Of a DNA stretch of 11,805 bases, positions 5,665 through 11,805 are shown in pieces (position 1 is the first letter of the stretch; each line of letters begins with the position of its first letter). A program made the translations under genes and the position numbers. A model generated the notes under the pieces. It saw nothing but the letters and a program-made list of their open reading frames with translations. It was not told the origin of the DNA and ran no database searches. Source of the DNA: JBLHKS01 sp047620505. GTDB taxonomy: Bacteria > Verrucomicrobiota > Verrucomicrobiia > Verrucomicrobiales > DEV007. The stretch covers positions 1 through 11,805 of the forward strand of contig JBLHKS010000216.1 of assembly GCA_047620505.1 (NCBI GenBank), given 5' to 3'.

Positions 5665-7119
5665 TCAGCTTAAAGTGGGTCTGGCCGATTTCCAGTCGCA
5701 AGATTGCTCGTAGGCGTGCGCGACTCGCAGGACGTCAGCTTCGCCAAACGCCTTGCCTAAAATCTGGAGTCCGACCGGCAGCTGCTGGCCTTTTTCCCCA
5801 GCAAACCCGCATGGAAGGCTGATCCCGCAGATCCCAGCGAGGTTCGCCGAAATCGTATAAATATCCGCCAAATACATCTGAAGCGGGTCCTCGGTTTTCT
5901 CGCCGATTTTGAAAGCCGGCGTCGGCGATGTCGGCGAAACCAGGACGTCGACTTTCTCGAATGCAGCCTCGAAATCCTGACGAATCAAGCTGCGAACAAG
6001 CTGCGCGCGTTTGTAGTAGGCCTCGTGGTAGCCGCCGCTCAAAACGTAGGTTCCCAGAATGATCCGCCGCTTCACCTCATCACCAAATCCTTCGGCGCGT
6101 GATCGCGTGTAGTGATCGAGAAGGTTCTCGACATCCGCCGCGCGATGCCCATAACGAACGCCGTCGAATCGGGCGAGATTCGCAGACGCCTCGGCAGTCG
6201 CGATGATGTAATAAACCGCCACGGCCGGCTCGGTGTGAGGCAGGCTAACCTCGATCACCTCCGCACCCAGGCTCTCCAGCTTCTTGATCGCTGTTTCGAC
6301 CGCGTTTTTGACGCCAGCGTCGAGGCCTTCGGCAAAATATTCCTTCGGCAGGCCGATTTTCAGGCCTTTGATGTCGCCAGTGAGCGATTTTTGGTAATCC
6401 GGGACTTTTTCCTCCAAACAAGTCGAATCCCGACCGTCGCCGCCGGCAATCGCTTGAAGAAGCAACGCAGAATCTTCGACCGACTTGGTGATCGGCCCGA
6501 TTTGATCCAGCGAAGACGCGAACGCGACTAACCCGTAACGAGAGACTCGCCCGTAGCTCGGTTTGAGCCCGACGACGCCACAAAACGACGCCGGCTGCCG
6601 AATCGAGCCGCCCGTGTCGCTCCCGAGAGCCGCGATCGCCGTATCCGCAGCGACGACAGCCGCCGAACCGCCGCTTGAACCGCCTGGAGCACGGGTGAGG
6701 TCCCAGGGATTCCGTGTTTGCTGAATTCCAGAATTTTCCGTCGAAGAACCCATCGCAAACTCATCCATGTTGGCTCGTCCGAGCGGGATCGCGCCCGCGG
6801 CGAGCAGATTTTCGATCACAGCAGCGTTGTAAGGCGATTGATAGCCGTCCTTGAGCATTTTCGAAGCGCACCAACAGGGCTGATCTCTTACGTTAATCAG
6901 ATCTTTGATCGCGATCGGCACCCCACCGAGCGGCTTCGACAAATCAGCAGCTGCTGCGTCGGCGAGAGCCGTCTCAAAGTCGAGCGAGAGATACCCTTTA
7001 ACCTCAGAATCACGCGTTTCAGCGGCTGCGCGAATCGATTCGATCGCATCGGTCGGAGTCGCCTCACCCTTTTCGTAAGCGGCGCGGAGTTGGGAAATTG
7101 TGAACGTGGAAAGTTCCAT
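5665..7119 (-). CDS. gatA: Asp-tRNA(Asn)/Glu-tRNA(Gln) amidotransferase subunit A
   Basis: Glutaminase subunit of GatCAB, which releases ammonia from glutamine so that GatB can amidate Glu-tRNA(Gln) and/or Asp-tRNA(Asn). The 484-residue product has typical length. The amidase-signature triad is intact: K72 in PIAIKDLINV (68-77), cis-serine S148 in PGGSSGGS (145-152) and nucleophile S172 in GSDTGGSIRQP (166-176); the 24-residue spacing between the serines matches known GatA. The pocket and C-terminal PVGLQILG motif are also present. ATG at 7117-7119 begins the usual N-terminal helix; no Shine-Dalgarno. It lies 36 bases after gatC on the same strand, an AT-rich gap. gatB is not in the window and must be encoded elsewhere. 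Presence of gatCA implies the indirect route for at least one of Gln-tRNA or Asn-tRNA. Confidence 0.96.
   Translation of the reverse strand: MELSTFTISQLRAAYEKGEATPTDAIESIRAAAETRDSEVKGYLSLDFETALADAAAADLSKPLGGVPIAIKDLINVRDQPCWCASKMLKDGYQSPYNAAVIENLLAAGAIPLGRANMDEFAMGSSTENSGIQQTRNPWDLTRAPGGSSGGSAAVVAADTAIAALGSDTGGSIRQPASFCGVVGLKPSYGRVSRYGLVAFASSLDQIGPITKSVEDSALLLQAIAGGDGRDSTCLEEKVPDYQKSLTGDIKGLKIGLPKEYFAEGLDAGVKNAVETAIKKLESLGAEVIEVSLPHTEPAVAVYYIIATAEASANLARFDGVRYGHRAADVENLLDHYTRSRAEGFGDEVKRRIILGTYVLSGGYHEAYYKRAQLVRSLIRQDFEAAFEKVDVLVSPTSPTPAFKIGEKTEDPLQMYLADIYTISANLAGICGISLPCGFAGEKGQQLPVGLQILGKAFGEADVLRVAHAYEQSCDWKSARPTLS
6945..6956. repeat. 12-bp palindrome CAGCAGCTGCTG inside gatA
   Basis: Perfect copy of the 12-base palindrome at 2307-2318. 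On the coding (minus) strand it is read as GCA GCA GCT GCT (Ala repeats), a different reading frame from the Gln-Leu-Leu reading in the STAND gene, so shared codon use alone does not explain both. Confidence 0.5.
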
Positions 7120-7155
7120 TTTCAGTAGAATAAATCTTAAATTACCTCAGCCGCG

Positions 7156-7449
7156 CTACGCGTCCTCAACGACCTTCGTCACCGCGAATTGCTCGTTCAA
7201 CACCTGCGGCGCGTTTCGAAGCACGTCCTCGCGCGACAACGATTCGCGCAATTCGTCCTCCCGCATCACGTCAAAAACCGGGCTGGCATGCGCCATCGGC
7301 TCGACGCCGGAAACGTCGATCGAATCGATCTGCCTCATATAATCGAGTACGCTGACGAGTTGCCCCTGGTAGCGCTCTTTTTCCTCTTCGCTCAATTTCA
7401 AGCGCGCAAGATTGGCCACGTAGCCGACATCAAATTCCAGATCTGCCAT
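7156..7449 (-). CDS. gatC: Asp-tRNA(Asn)/Glu-tRNA(Gln) amidotransferase subunit C
   Basis: Small stabilising subunit that wraps around the GatA-GatB interface in the GatCAB complex. Family hallmarks are visible: VGYVANLARLKLSEEEKERY near the N-terminus, the central SVLDYMRQIDSIDVSGVEP region, and the REDVLRNAP motif with the preceding LRES. With the ATG at 7447-7449 the product is 97 residues (MADLEFDVGY...), the usual size. An ATG seven codons upstream (7468-7470, MAHHSRI) is possible but adds residues not typical of GatC; neither has a Shine-Dalgarno. It lies 36 bases before gatA and 63 bases after the lptF/lptG-type gene on the same strand, so co-transcription is likely. Confidence 0.92.
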   Translation of the reverse strand: MADLEFDVGYVANLARLKLSEEEKERYQGQLVSVLDYMRQIDSIDVSGVEPMAHASPVFDVMREDELRESLSREDVLRNAPQVLNEQFAVTKVVEDA

Positions 7450-7478
7450 GATGCGCGAATGATGCGCCATCCACGATT

Positions 7479-7502
7479 CGAGGCAACGGGAAATGCGCCT
7501 CG
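7479..7502 (-). other. Inverted repeat between the lptF/G-type gene and gatC
   Basis: CGAGGC (7479-7484) and GCCTCG (7497-7502) form a perfect six-base stem around a 12-base loop in the short gap between the two minus-strand genes. There is no T tract after it in the direction of transcription, so it is not a good Rho-independent terminator. It may be an mRNA processing or stabilising hairpin, or chance. Confidence 0.25.
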
Positions 7503-7512
7503 GGCTGGATTC

Positions 7513-8814
7513 TTATCGCTTCGACAATCGATAAAACATCACAAGTCCTAACGAAAGAAACACAACGTTGGGCAGCCAGATGAGAAGCTGAGGGTAGGCA
7601 CCCGGGTCCTCGTGAAAAACCTCCGCGATGACCAGGAAAAGGAAATAACCAATCGCGACAACGAGGCTGATCGCAAATCCAGCAGATGTTTCCCGACGTT
7701 GCGCCGTGATCCCGAGCGGAATCCCGATCAGCGCAAAAGTCAGGCAGGCAAACGAGAGCGAAAACCGCTTTTGGTACTCTGTCTTCAGCGACGAAACTCG
7801 CCGAATCGCGCGGTCGTGGTCTTTTTCGGTCTCGCGGAGCAAATCTTCTTTTTCGCGCCGCACCAATTTTTGCTCCTGCTCAGAATCCGTCAGCAAATCG
7901 CCTTCTTTCACCACGGGCGTGTCCTTGAGCCATTGCTTTAACTCTTCCACCTCCGCCAGAGTCGTCCCGATCAACACTTCCGCCACCCCCTGAGCTTCCT
8001 TCAATTCCGGCGCGGTCATGAAGCTCGGCCGCTCCTTTTTGTGCTTTTCACGGAGTTGATCCAACGGCACCTCGGGAGTCGCCGTCTCCGCCGCAACCGT
8101 CTGGACAACGATAAAGTCGCTGTCCGCACCACCCGCCTTTTCCATGTGGGCGCCTTGCATTTCGAGGACGAGGATTTCATTTTCCTCCCCATCCAATCTG
8201 ATCGTCGCATGCTGAGCCAGCATCACGCTTTCAGGTCGCCTGCGGGCGTCCAGCTTGAGCAGTTGAAAATTAAGGAGCCGATATTCGCCTTCTTCAGCTC
8301 CAGGCGGAACATATTTCGCCCTCGAATAGGCGAGGTAACCGGGTAAAGTCGTCACGACCTCATCGTCGACGAACATCGCGCCTGGGTTCTCCGTTGCGAG
8401 TTCGAAGAAAATCCGGTGCATCCGCGCTTTCGACTTCGGCGAAACATCGACATTCATCCAGAAAGTGAACGCCGTCAGCCCGATTGCGATGACAAAAACC
8501 GGTGCGCAGATTCTCGTCATGCTCAGCCCCGTCATTTTTAAAGCCGTCAGCTCGTTGTCAGCCGAAAGCCGCCCGTACGAGAGCAAAATCGCCGTCAAAA
8601 ATCCCCACGGAACTGTGAAAATCAGCGAATACGGCAAAACGTTGAGCATGAACTCGATCACGAATCCCCAACCGATATCCGGATGCTTGTCCAGCTCTCG
8701 AACCAGCTTCTGAAAGACGCTGCCAAGCACCAGCACGATGCTGAGCACGGCTACGCCAAACAGGGTCGCGTGCAGGACCTGTTTGCCGATATAACGGTCG
8801 ATGAGTTTGAACAT
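7513..8814 (-). CDS. LptF/LptG (YjgP/YjgQ) family LPS export permease
   Basis: Inner-membrane permease subunit of the LptB2FG transporter that extracts lipopolysaccharide and passes it to the periplasmic bridge. The 433-residue product shows the family plan: three N-terminal hydrophobic helices (about 14-34, 52-80 and 100-120), a periplasmic region, and three C-terminal helices (about 351-371, 378-398 and 407-427). The cytoplasmic coupling segment GRLSADNELTALKMTGLS (81-98) and LIGIPLGI (362-369) are diagnostic. It is longer than the roughly 360 residues of the E. coli proteins because of a highly charged, probably helical stretch at about 255-348 before the fourth helix. I cannot decide between LptF and LptG from sequence alone, and the partner is not in the window. 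Start ATG at 8812-8814; no Shine-Dalgarno. The 102 bases upstream (8815-8916) hold no feature I can support. Confidence 0.88.
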   Translation of the reverse strand: MFKLIDRYIGKQVLHATLFGVAVLSIVLVLGSVFQKLVRELDKHPDIGWGFVIEFMLNVLPYSLIFTVPWGFLTAILLSYGRLSADNELTALKMTGLSMTRICAPVFVIAIGLTAFTFWMNVDVSPKSKARMHRIFFELATENPGAMFVDDEVVTTLPGYLAYSRAKYVPPGAEEGEYRLLNFQLLKLDARRRPESVMLAQHATIRLDGEENEILVLEMQGAHMEKAGGADSDFIVVQTVAAETATPEVPLDQLREKHKKERPSFMTAPELKEAQGVAEVLIGTTLAEVEELKQWLKDTPVVKEGDLLTDSEQEQKLVRREKEDLLRETEKDHDRAIRRVSSLKTEYQKRFSLSFACLTFALIGIPLGITAQRRETSAGFAISLVVAIGYFLFLVIAEVFHEDPGAYPQLLIWLPNVVFLSLGLVMFYRLSKR

Positions 8815-8916
8815 TTTTATCTAGCGAACCCATCCTGGACCGAGGACCGGGCGTTCGCAATCGCTGACTTCCGCATGACGAAAATGTAAGGCGGGAGCAG
8901 CAGAAATCAGCAACTG

Positions 8917-9888
8917 CTAAAAGTGGTGATGCTCCAAAAGCGTCCGGAAAATCCCGCTCATCCCCTCGTCGTCGACGTCCGTCGTCGCTTCGATCCGTTC
9001 CTGCAATTCGACCAACTGCACAGTCACGAGTTGCAGCCGATTGGCCAGCATTCGCGAGACTTGGAGATTCAATTCCGGATGATCGCGTAGAAACTGCTCG
9101 CCATCCTCAGCCACCAGAAACTCGCACGGTTCTTCCGCAATGATCGTCGCCGTATGCGGGCGATCGAGAAGCACCGAAACCTCGCCCAACACCGCTCCAG
9201 GCGAAGCGATCGTCGTTATGGTCGTCTGCCGCTTCTGCACCTCAACAACTCCACGTTTAAGGATGTAGATCGCCCCATCTTTGCGATCTTCGTGCATCAC
9301 GACCTCACCTTCTTCGAAAGTTTTAACTGGCAAGTGGCTGCCGGCGTCTAGAAACGTTTGCATCGCCTCCGTTCGCTCGGAGTTCCCGGTTTGCAACGAA
9401 AACCCACTCGTCCTGGCCGGCAGGTAACGCGCGAAGTCACCGCCCTCGGCGGTCGTCTTGATGAACTCGTTTCGATCGCCGATAAATCGAGTCATGTAGC
9501 GCTTCAAAAACAGCCAATCCGCCAACTTCCCAAGCGGTCCGAGCGGCGAGGTGAAATCAAAGCGATCAACCATCCGCGTCCCAGCAGCTGCTGGCTCGAA
9601 ATAGTGATCGTGCTCGATTTTCGCGAAAGCTCCCTTCAGCATCGTATCGCGAAAATGTCGTGGCCGGTCGAACGCGGTTATATCCGAAGTCAACCGCTGC
9701 CGAACCCCGAAATGCGTCGCTTCCCAGGTCACCGTTTCGCCGAATTCGATCAATCCTGATGTCCGTCCGTCCACGGCCCGCTCGCGAGTCTTCGCCGTTG
9801 ACTGCGAATGAAGATCGATGCTCCGCGCGAGGTCGAAAACGACTTCGACAGGCGCTTTGACCACGGTTTCCAGTTCAATCACGGGCAT
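8917..9888 (-). CDS. SRPBCC (START-like) domain fused to a cyclic-nucleotide-binding-like domain
   Basis: A 323-residue two-domain protein. Residues 1-147 form an SRPBCC helix-grip domain of the 'cell division/ligand-binding' type: MPVIELETVVKAPVEVVFDL at the start, GETVTWEATHFGVRQRLTSDI, HDHYFEP and the terminal RFIGDRNEFIK helix. This fold binds hydrophobic ligands. Residues about 188-286 form a cNMP-binding (CRP-type) beta-roll: FEEGEVVMHE, GAIYILKRGVVEV and the phosphate cassette LGEVSVLLDRPHTAT (234-248). The glutamate (E236) is kept but the usual phosphate-contacting arginine nine residues later is H245, so binding of cAMP or cGMP is doubtful. No helix-turn-helix follows, so it is not a transcription factor of Crp type. 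I chose ATG 9886-9888 because it matches the SRPBCC N-terminus and a purine-rich GGGAGGG abuts it; ATG 9904-9906 adds six residues. It leads the minus-strand gene cluster. Function unknown; a lipid-responsive sensor is speculation. Confidence 0.82.
   Translation of the reverse strand: MPVIELETVVKAPVEVVFDLARSIDLHSQSTAKTRERAVDGRTSGLIEFGETVTWEATHFGVRQRLTSDITAFDRPRHFRDTMLKGAFAKIEHDHYFEPAAAGTRMVDRFDFTSPLGPLGKLADWLFLKRYMTRFIGDRNEFIKTTAEGGDFARYLPARTSGFSLQTGNSERTEAMQTFLDAGSHLPVKTFEEGEVVMHEDRKDGAIYILKRGVVEVQKRQTTITTIASPGAVLGEVSVLLDRPHTATIIAEEPCEFLVAEDGEQFLRDHPELNLQVSRMLANRLQLVTVQLVELQERIEATTDVDDEGMSGIFRTLLEHHHF
9579..9594. repeat. 16-bp string containing palindrome CCAGCAGCTGCTGG, identical to 3113-3128
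   Basis: TCCCAGCAGCTGCTGG here is an exact copy of the intergenic string after the STAND gene. It lies inside the SRPBCC domain, encoding PAAAG on the minus strand. The central 14 bases are a perfect palindrome. An exact 16-base match between a coding and a non-coding site within 12 kb is unlikely by chance. Confidence 0.55.
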
Positions 9889-9961
9889 CCCTCCCGTTGC
9901 CTTCATTTCGCGCGATCGCAACCTCAAGTCCAATCCGACCCCAATCGCGGCAATTTCGGTG

Positions 9962-10480
9962 ATGCTCCTGGTTTACTCGACAATCTGGACTGCGCTTTTG
10001 TTTTACACGATCGCCGTCGCCTGGCTGGCGTTCGAGCCGCGCCCGTCTTCCTGGCCGCGCAATTTCTGGACAGTCGGCTGCGTTTTGTTCGTTATCCATG
10101 TCGTTAGCGTCTTCGCCTTCATCCATAACTGGAGCCACGACCACGCGATGGCCCACACGCGCTCAGAAACGATGAAATTAACCGGCGTCGATAGCGGATC
10201 TGGGCTCTACCTCAACTACCTCTTCGCCTTGATCTGGCTTGCCGACACGATCTGGTGGTGGATCGTCGGCAAAAACCGCTACCGACAACGCAGCCGCCTC
10301 ATTTTTGGCCTGATCCACTTCTACTTTCTCTTCATGATCTTCAACGGCGCATTTCTATTCGTCGAAAGCCCACGCCGCTGGCTCGGTCTGTTGTTGACTG
10401 CGGTCGGATTCGGCTCTGTCGTCCGAACTCTCCTCCAAAAATCACGACGCGATGTCCGAAGTTCCGAACCCCAATCCTAA
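9962..10480 (+). CDS. Polytopic membrane protein with a histidine cluster, unknown function
   Basis: A 172-residue, strongly hydrophobic protein with four or five predicted helices (about 2-23, 36-55, 82-102, 112-134 and possibly 138-153). Between helices two and three is FIHNWSHDHAMAHT (53-66), placing H55, H59, H61 and H65 within 11 residues, followed by GVDSGSGLYLNYLFALIWLADTIWWW (75-100). I recall similar 'HNWSH...AHT...G(S/A)GxYxNYxF' proteins in PVC bacteria but no assigned function; histidine spacing could suit metal or haem binding, which is inference. The start is taken at ATG 9962-9964 because translation upstream of it (the frame is open from 9818) gives polar, unlike sequence and would overlap the divergent gene. 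The 73-base divergent gap (9889-9961) shows no convincing promoter to me. Its 3' end overlaps the glycosyltransferase by 29 bases, implying one transcript and linked function. Confidence 0.75.
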   Translation: MLLVYSTIWTALLFYTIAVAWLAFEPRPSSWPRNFWTVGCVLFVIHVVSVFAFIHNWSHDHAMAHTRSETMKLTGVDSGSGLYLNYLFALIWLADTIWWWIVGKNRYRQRSRLIFGLIHFYFLFMIFNGAFLFVESPRRWLGLLLTAVGFGSVVRTLLQKSRRDVRSSEPQS

Positions 10481-11762
10481 AGTCGTTTTTGTCACAGCCG
10501 GCGGGGCTGGAATGTACTGCGGCAGCTGCATGCGGGACAACACCCTCGTCAGGAATCTCATGGCGATGGGCTGGAACATCGAGCTTGTCCCGGCCTACAC
10601 TCCGGTCCGAACAGACGAGGAAAACGTCAGCATCGATCAGGTTGTTTTTGGGGGCGTTAACATGTTTTTGCAGCAGAAAATCCCGCTTTTCCGCTGGCTC
10701 CCGCGTTGGATGGATCGCTGGCTCGACAACCCAAAACTGCTCAAATCGCTCACGTCGAAATCGATCAAAATCGACCCGAAGCAGCTCGGCAAAATGACTC
10801 TCGCAACCGTCGAAGGCGAGTCCGGAATCCTCCGAAAGGAACACCGCCGCTTCGTCGATTTTTTGCGCGAACACAGCAAGCCGGATCTCGTGAATTTAAC
10901 GAATTTACTCATCGGTGGCTGCATTCCGCTCATCCGGCGTCAGCTTCCCGGAAAACCAATTCTCGTAACCCTGCAAGGCGACGATCTCTTCCTCAATCAG
11001 CTCACCGAACCGTGGAAAACCAGGGTTCTCATGCGCATGCGCGAAGTCGCGAAGGAGGTCGATGGATTCGTAACTTTCAACCAGTACTACGCCGACTTTA
11101 TGGGCGAGCAGCTGCTGATTCCGCCGGAGAAATTCCACATCGTACCGCTCGGCGTTGAGACTGAAGATTTTCTAGCGTTGGAGCGAGAACCTGGCCGTCC
11201 GCCGACCGTCGGATTTTTCGCGCGGATCTCTCCGGAAAAGGGATTTCACAACGCGGTCGACGCCTTCATCGAATTGCACAAGATTCCGGGAATGCAAGAC
11301 GCTCGCTTGCTCGCCGGAGGTTGGCTTGGAGCCAACGATCAAGAGTTTTACGAAGCGCAAATCGCGAAGTTGAAGGCAGCGAATCTCGAAGCGCAATTTC
11401 ACTACATCGGCAGCCCGGATCGCGACGGCAAACTCCAGTTTTTTCGCGAAATCGACGTCTTCAGCGTGCCTACCGATTACCATGAGCCAAAAGGTCTCTA
11501 CGTTCTCGAAGCTCTCGCCGCCGGCCTCCCAGTCGTTCAGCCGAAGCACGGCGCTTTTGTGGAAATGCTAGGCGAAAATCCGGCTGCCGTCCTTGTTCAG
11601 CCAGGCGAGCCCCAAGCGCTGGCTAACGCATGGAGCGAGCTCCTGGCCAACGAGTTCAAGCGCCTCGAAATGGGCAAATCCGGCCGAAACCTTTCCGCAG
11701 AAAAGCTGAACGCCGCCGAGATGGCCCGCCGCACCGCCGAGACGTATCAGAAATTCTGCTAA
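10452..11762 (+). CDS. GT-B glycosyltransferase, family 4 type, with N-terminal MYCGSC motif
   Basis: Probable retaining GT-B glycosyltransferase of 436 residues using a nucleotide-activated sugar; acceptor unknown. The N-terminal Rossmann domain opens with VVFVTAGGAGMYCGSCMRDN (11-30), containing the CxxC pair C23/C26 that marks this subfamily, and LVTLQGDDLF (171-180). The C-terminal GT4 domain begins at VGFFARISPEKG (253-264; R258 and K264 are the usual donor-phosphate contacts) and contains the EX7E signature E345-PKGLYVL-E353, followed by GLPVVQPKHGAFVEML. No membrane helix; likely cytosolic or peripheral. The ATG at 10452 overlaps the preceding membrane-protein gene by 29 bases and has no Shine-Dalgarno. 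Pairing with a membrane protein suggests glycolipid or exopolysaccharide synthesis at the inner face of the membrane, which is inference. A terminator-like hairpin follows 8 bases after the stop. Confidence 0.88.
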   Translation: MSEVPNPNPKVVFVTAGGAGMYCGSCMRDNTLVRNLMAMGWNIELVPAYTPVRTDEENVSIDQVVFGGVNMFLQQKIPLFRWLPRWMDRWLDNPKLLKSLTSKSIKIDPKQLGKMTLATVEGESGILRKEHRRFVDFLREHSKPDLVNLTNLLIGGCIPLIRRQLPGKPILVTLQGDDLFLNQLTEPWKTRVLMRMREVAKEVDGFVTFNQYYADFMGEQLLIPPEKFHIVPLGVETEDFLALEREPGRPPTVGFFARISPEKGFHNAVDAFIELHKIPGMQDARLLAGGWLGANDQEFYEAQIAKLKAANLEAQFHYIGSPDRDGKLQFFREIDVFSVPTDYHEPKGLYVLEALAAGLPVVQPKHGAFVEMLGENPAAVLVQPGEPQALANAWSELLANEFKRLEMGKSGRNLSAEKLNAAEMARRTAETYQKFC

Positions 11763-11770
11763 CCAAAAAT

Positions 11771-11800
11771 CGGGGGGACGAATTTTGATCCGCCCCGTTT
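11771..11800 (+). terminator. Terminator-like GC hairpin after the glycosyltransferase gene
   Basis: CGGGGGGA (11771-11778) pairs with TCC (11789-11791) and CCCCG (11793-11797), with one bulged G at 11792 and a ten-base A/T-rich loop. A short TTT (11798-11800) follows. The stem is strong and correctly placed just after the stop at 11760-11762, but the T tract is short, so efficiency may be modest. Confidence 0.55.
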
Positions 11801-11805
11801 GGTAG

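Noticed and set aside
8899..8919. AGCAG/CTGCT inverted repeat near the stop of the SRPBCC-CNBD gene
   Set aside because: Only a five-base stem with a ten-base loop and no T tract; too weak to call a terminator.
1581..9919. HIP1-like octamer GCGATCGC (1581, 3410, 3953, 6632, 9912)
   Set aside because: Five copies are more than chance by composition, but the window is generally rich in GATCG and most copies read as common Ala-Ile-Ala type codons without extended flanks, so I do not treat it as a separate element.
9889..9933. N-terminal extension of the SRPBCC-CNBD gene to a TTG at 9931-9933
   Set aside because: The extension is basic and unlike the family. The SRPBCC domain begins naturally at the ATG at 9886-9888.
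9818..9961. Upstream extension of the 172-residue membrane protein
   Set aside because: The 48 extra residues are polar, lack family character and would overlap the divergent gene; the ATG at 9962 leads straight into the first membrane helix.
1..11805. Mobile elements, tRNA/rRNA genes or CRISPR arrays
   Set aside because: I looked for transposase motifs, integrase signatures, cloverleaf-like segments and regularly spaced direct repeats and found none.

Overview
The window is a contiguous piece of a bacterial chromosome with moderately high GC and dense coding. I can support eleven protein genes (one cut by the window edge) plus one very short leader ORF. Housekeeping genes (uppP, hisC, gatA, gatC, an lptF/lptG-type gene) point to a Gram-negative bacterium that uses the GatCAB transamidation route. 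Shine-Dalgarno sequences are almost absent before the genes. The hisC, SRPBCC and 'MYCGSC' glycosyltransferase sequences resemble those I associate with the PVC superphylum. Verrucomicrobiota is my best guess and Planctomycetota the alternative. This placement is inference from family resemblance, not a search.

Layout. At the left edge, uppP (undecaprenyl-diphosphate phosphatase, minus strand, 1-599) runs out of the window. Divergent from it, behind a plausible sigma-70 promoter, is a 783-residue signalling ATPase (750-3101): an N-terminal TIR/DUF4062-like domain, an nSTAND1-type STAND NTPase, a tandemly duplicated 'LWxGSxL' unit and a C-terminal membrane helix where relatives usually carry WD40 repeats. 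hisC (3167-4273) follows on the same strand. Next is a leader region with a Fur-like dyad, a 12-codon ORF carrying the only good Shine-Dalgarno in the window, and a stem-loop. This ORF ends in an ATGA overlap with a single-domain response regulator (4435-4929).

From 4905 to 9888 five genes lie on the minus strand, read from right to left: an SRPBCC plus cyclic-nucleotide-binding-domain fusion, an LptF/LptG-family permease, gatC, gatA, and a two-helix membrane protein of unknown function whose 3' end overlaps that of the response regulator. Divergent from them on the plus strand are a 172-residue polytopic membrane protein with a histidine cluster and an overlapping GT-B glycosyltransferase, closed by a terminator-like hairpin at the right edge.

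The envelope theme recurs: lipid-carrier recycling (UppP), LPS export (LptF/G), a glycosyltransferase with a membrane partner, and a START-like lipid-pocket protein. The most noteworthy items are the TIR-STAND-TM protein (a candidate immune or stress-signalling protein), the leader ORF and hairpin in front of the response regulator, the SRPBCC-CNBD fusion lacking the usual phosphate-binding arginine, and a recurrent palindrome built on GCAGCTGC that appears in several reading frames and once between genes.
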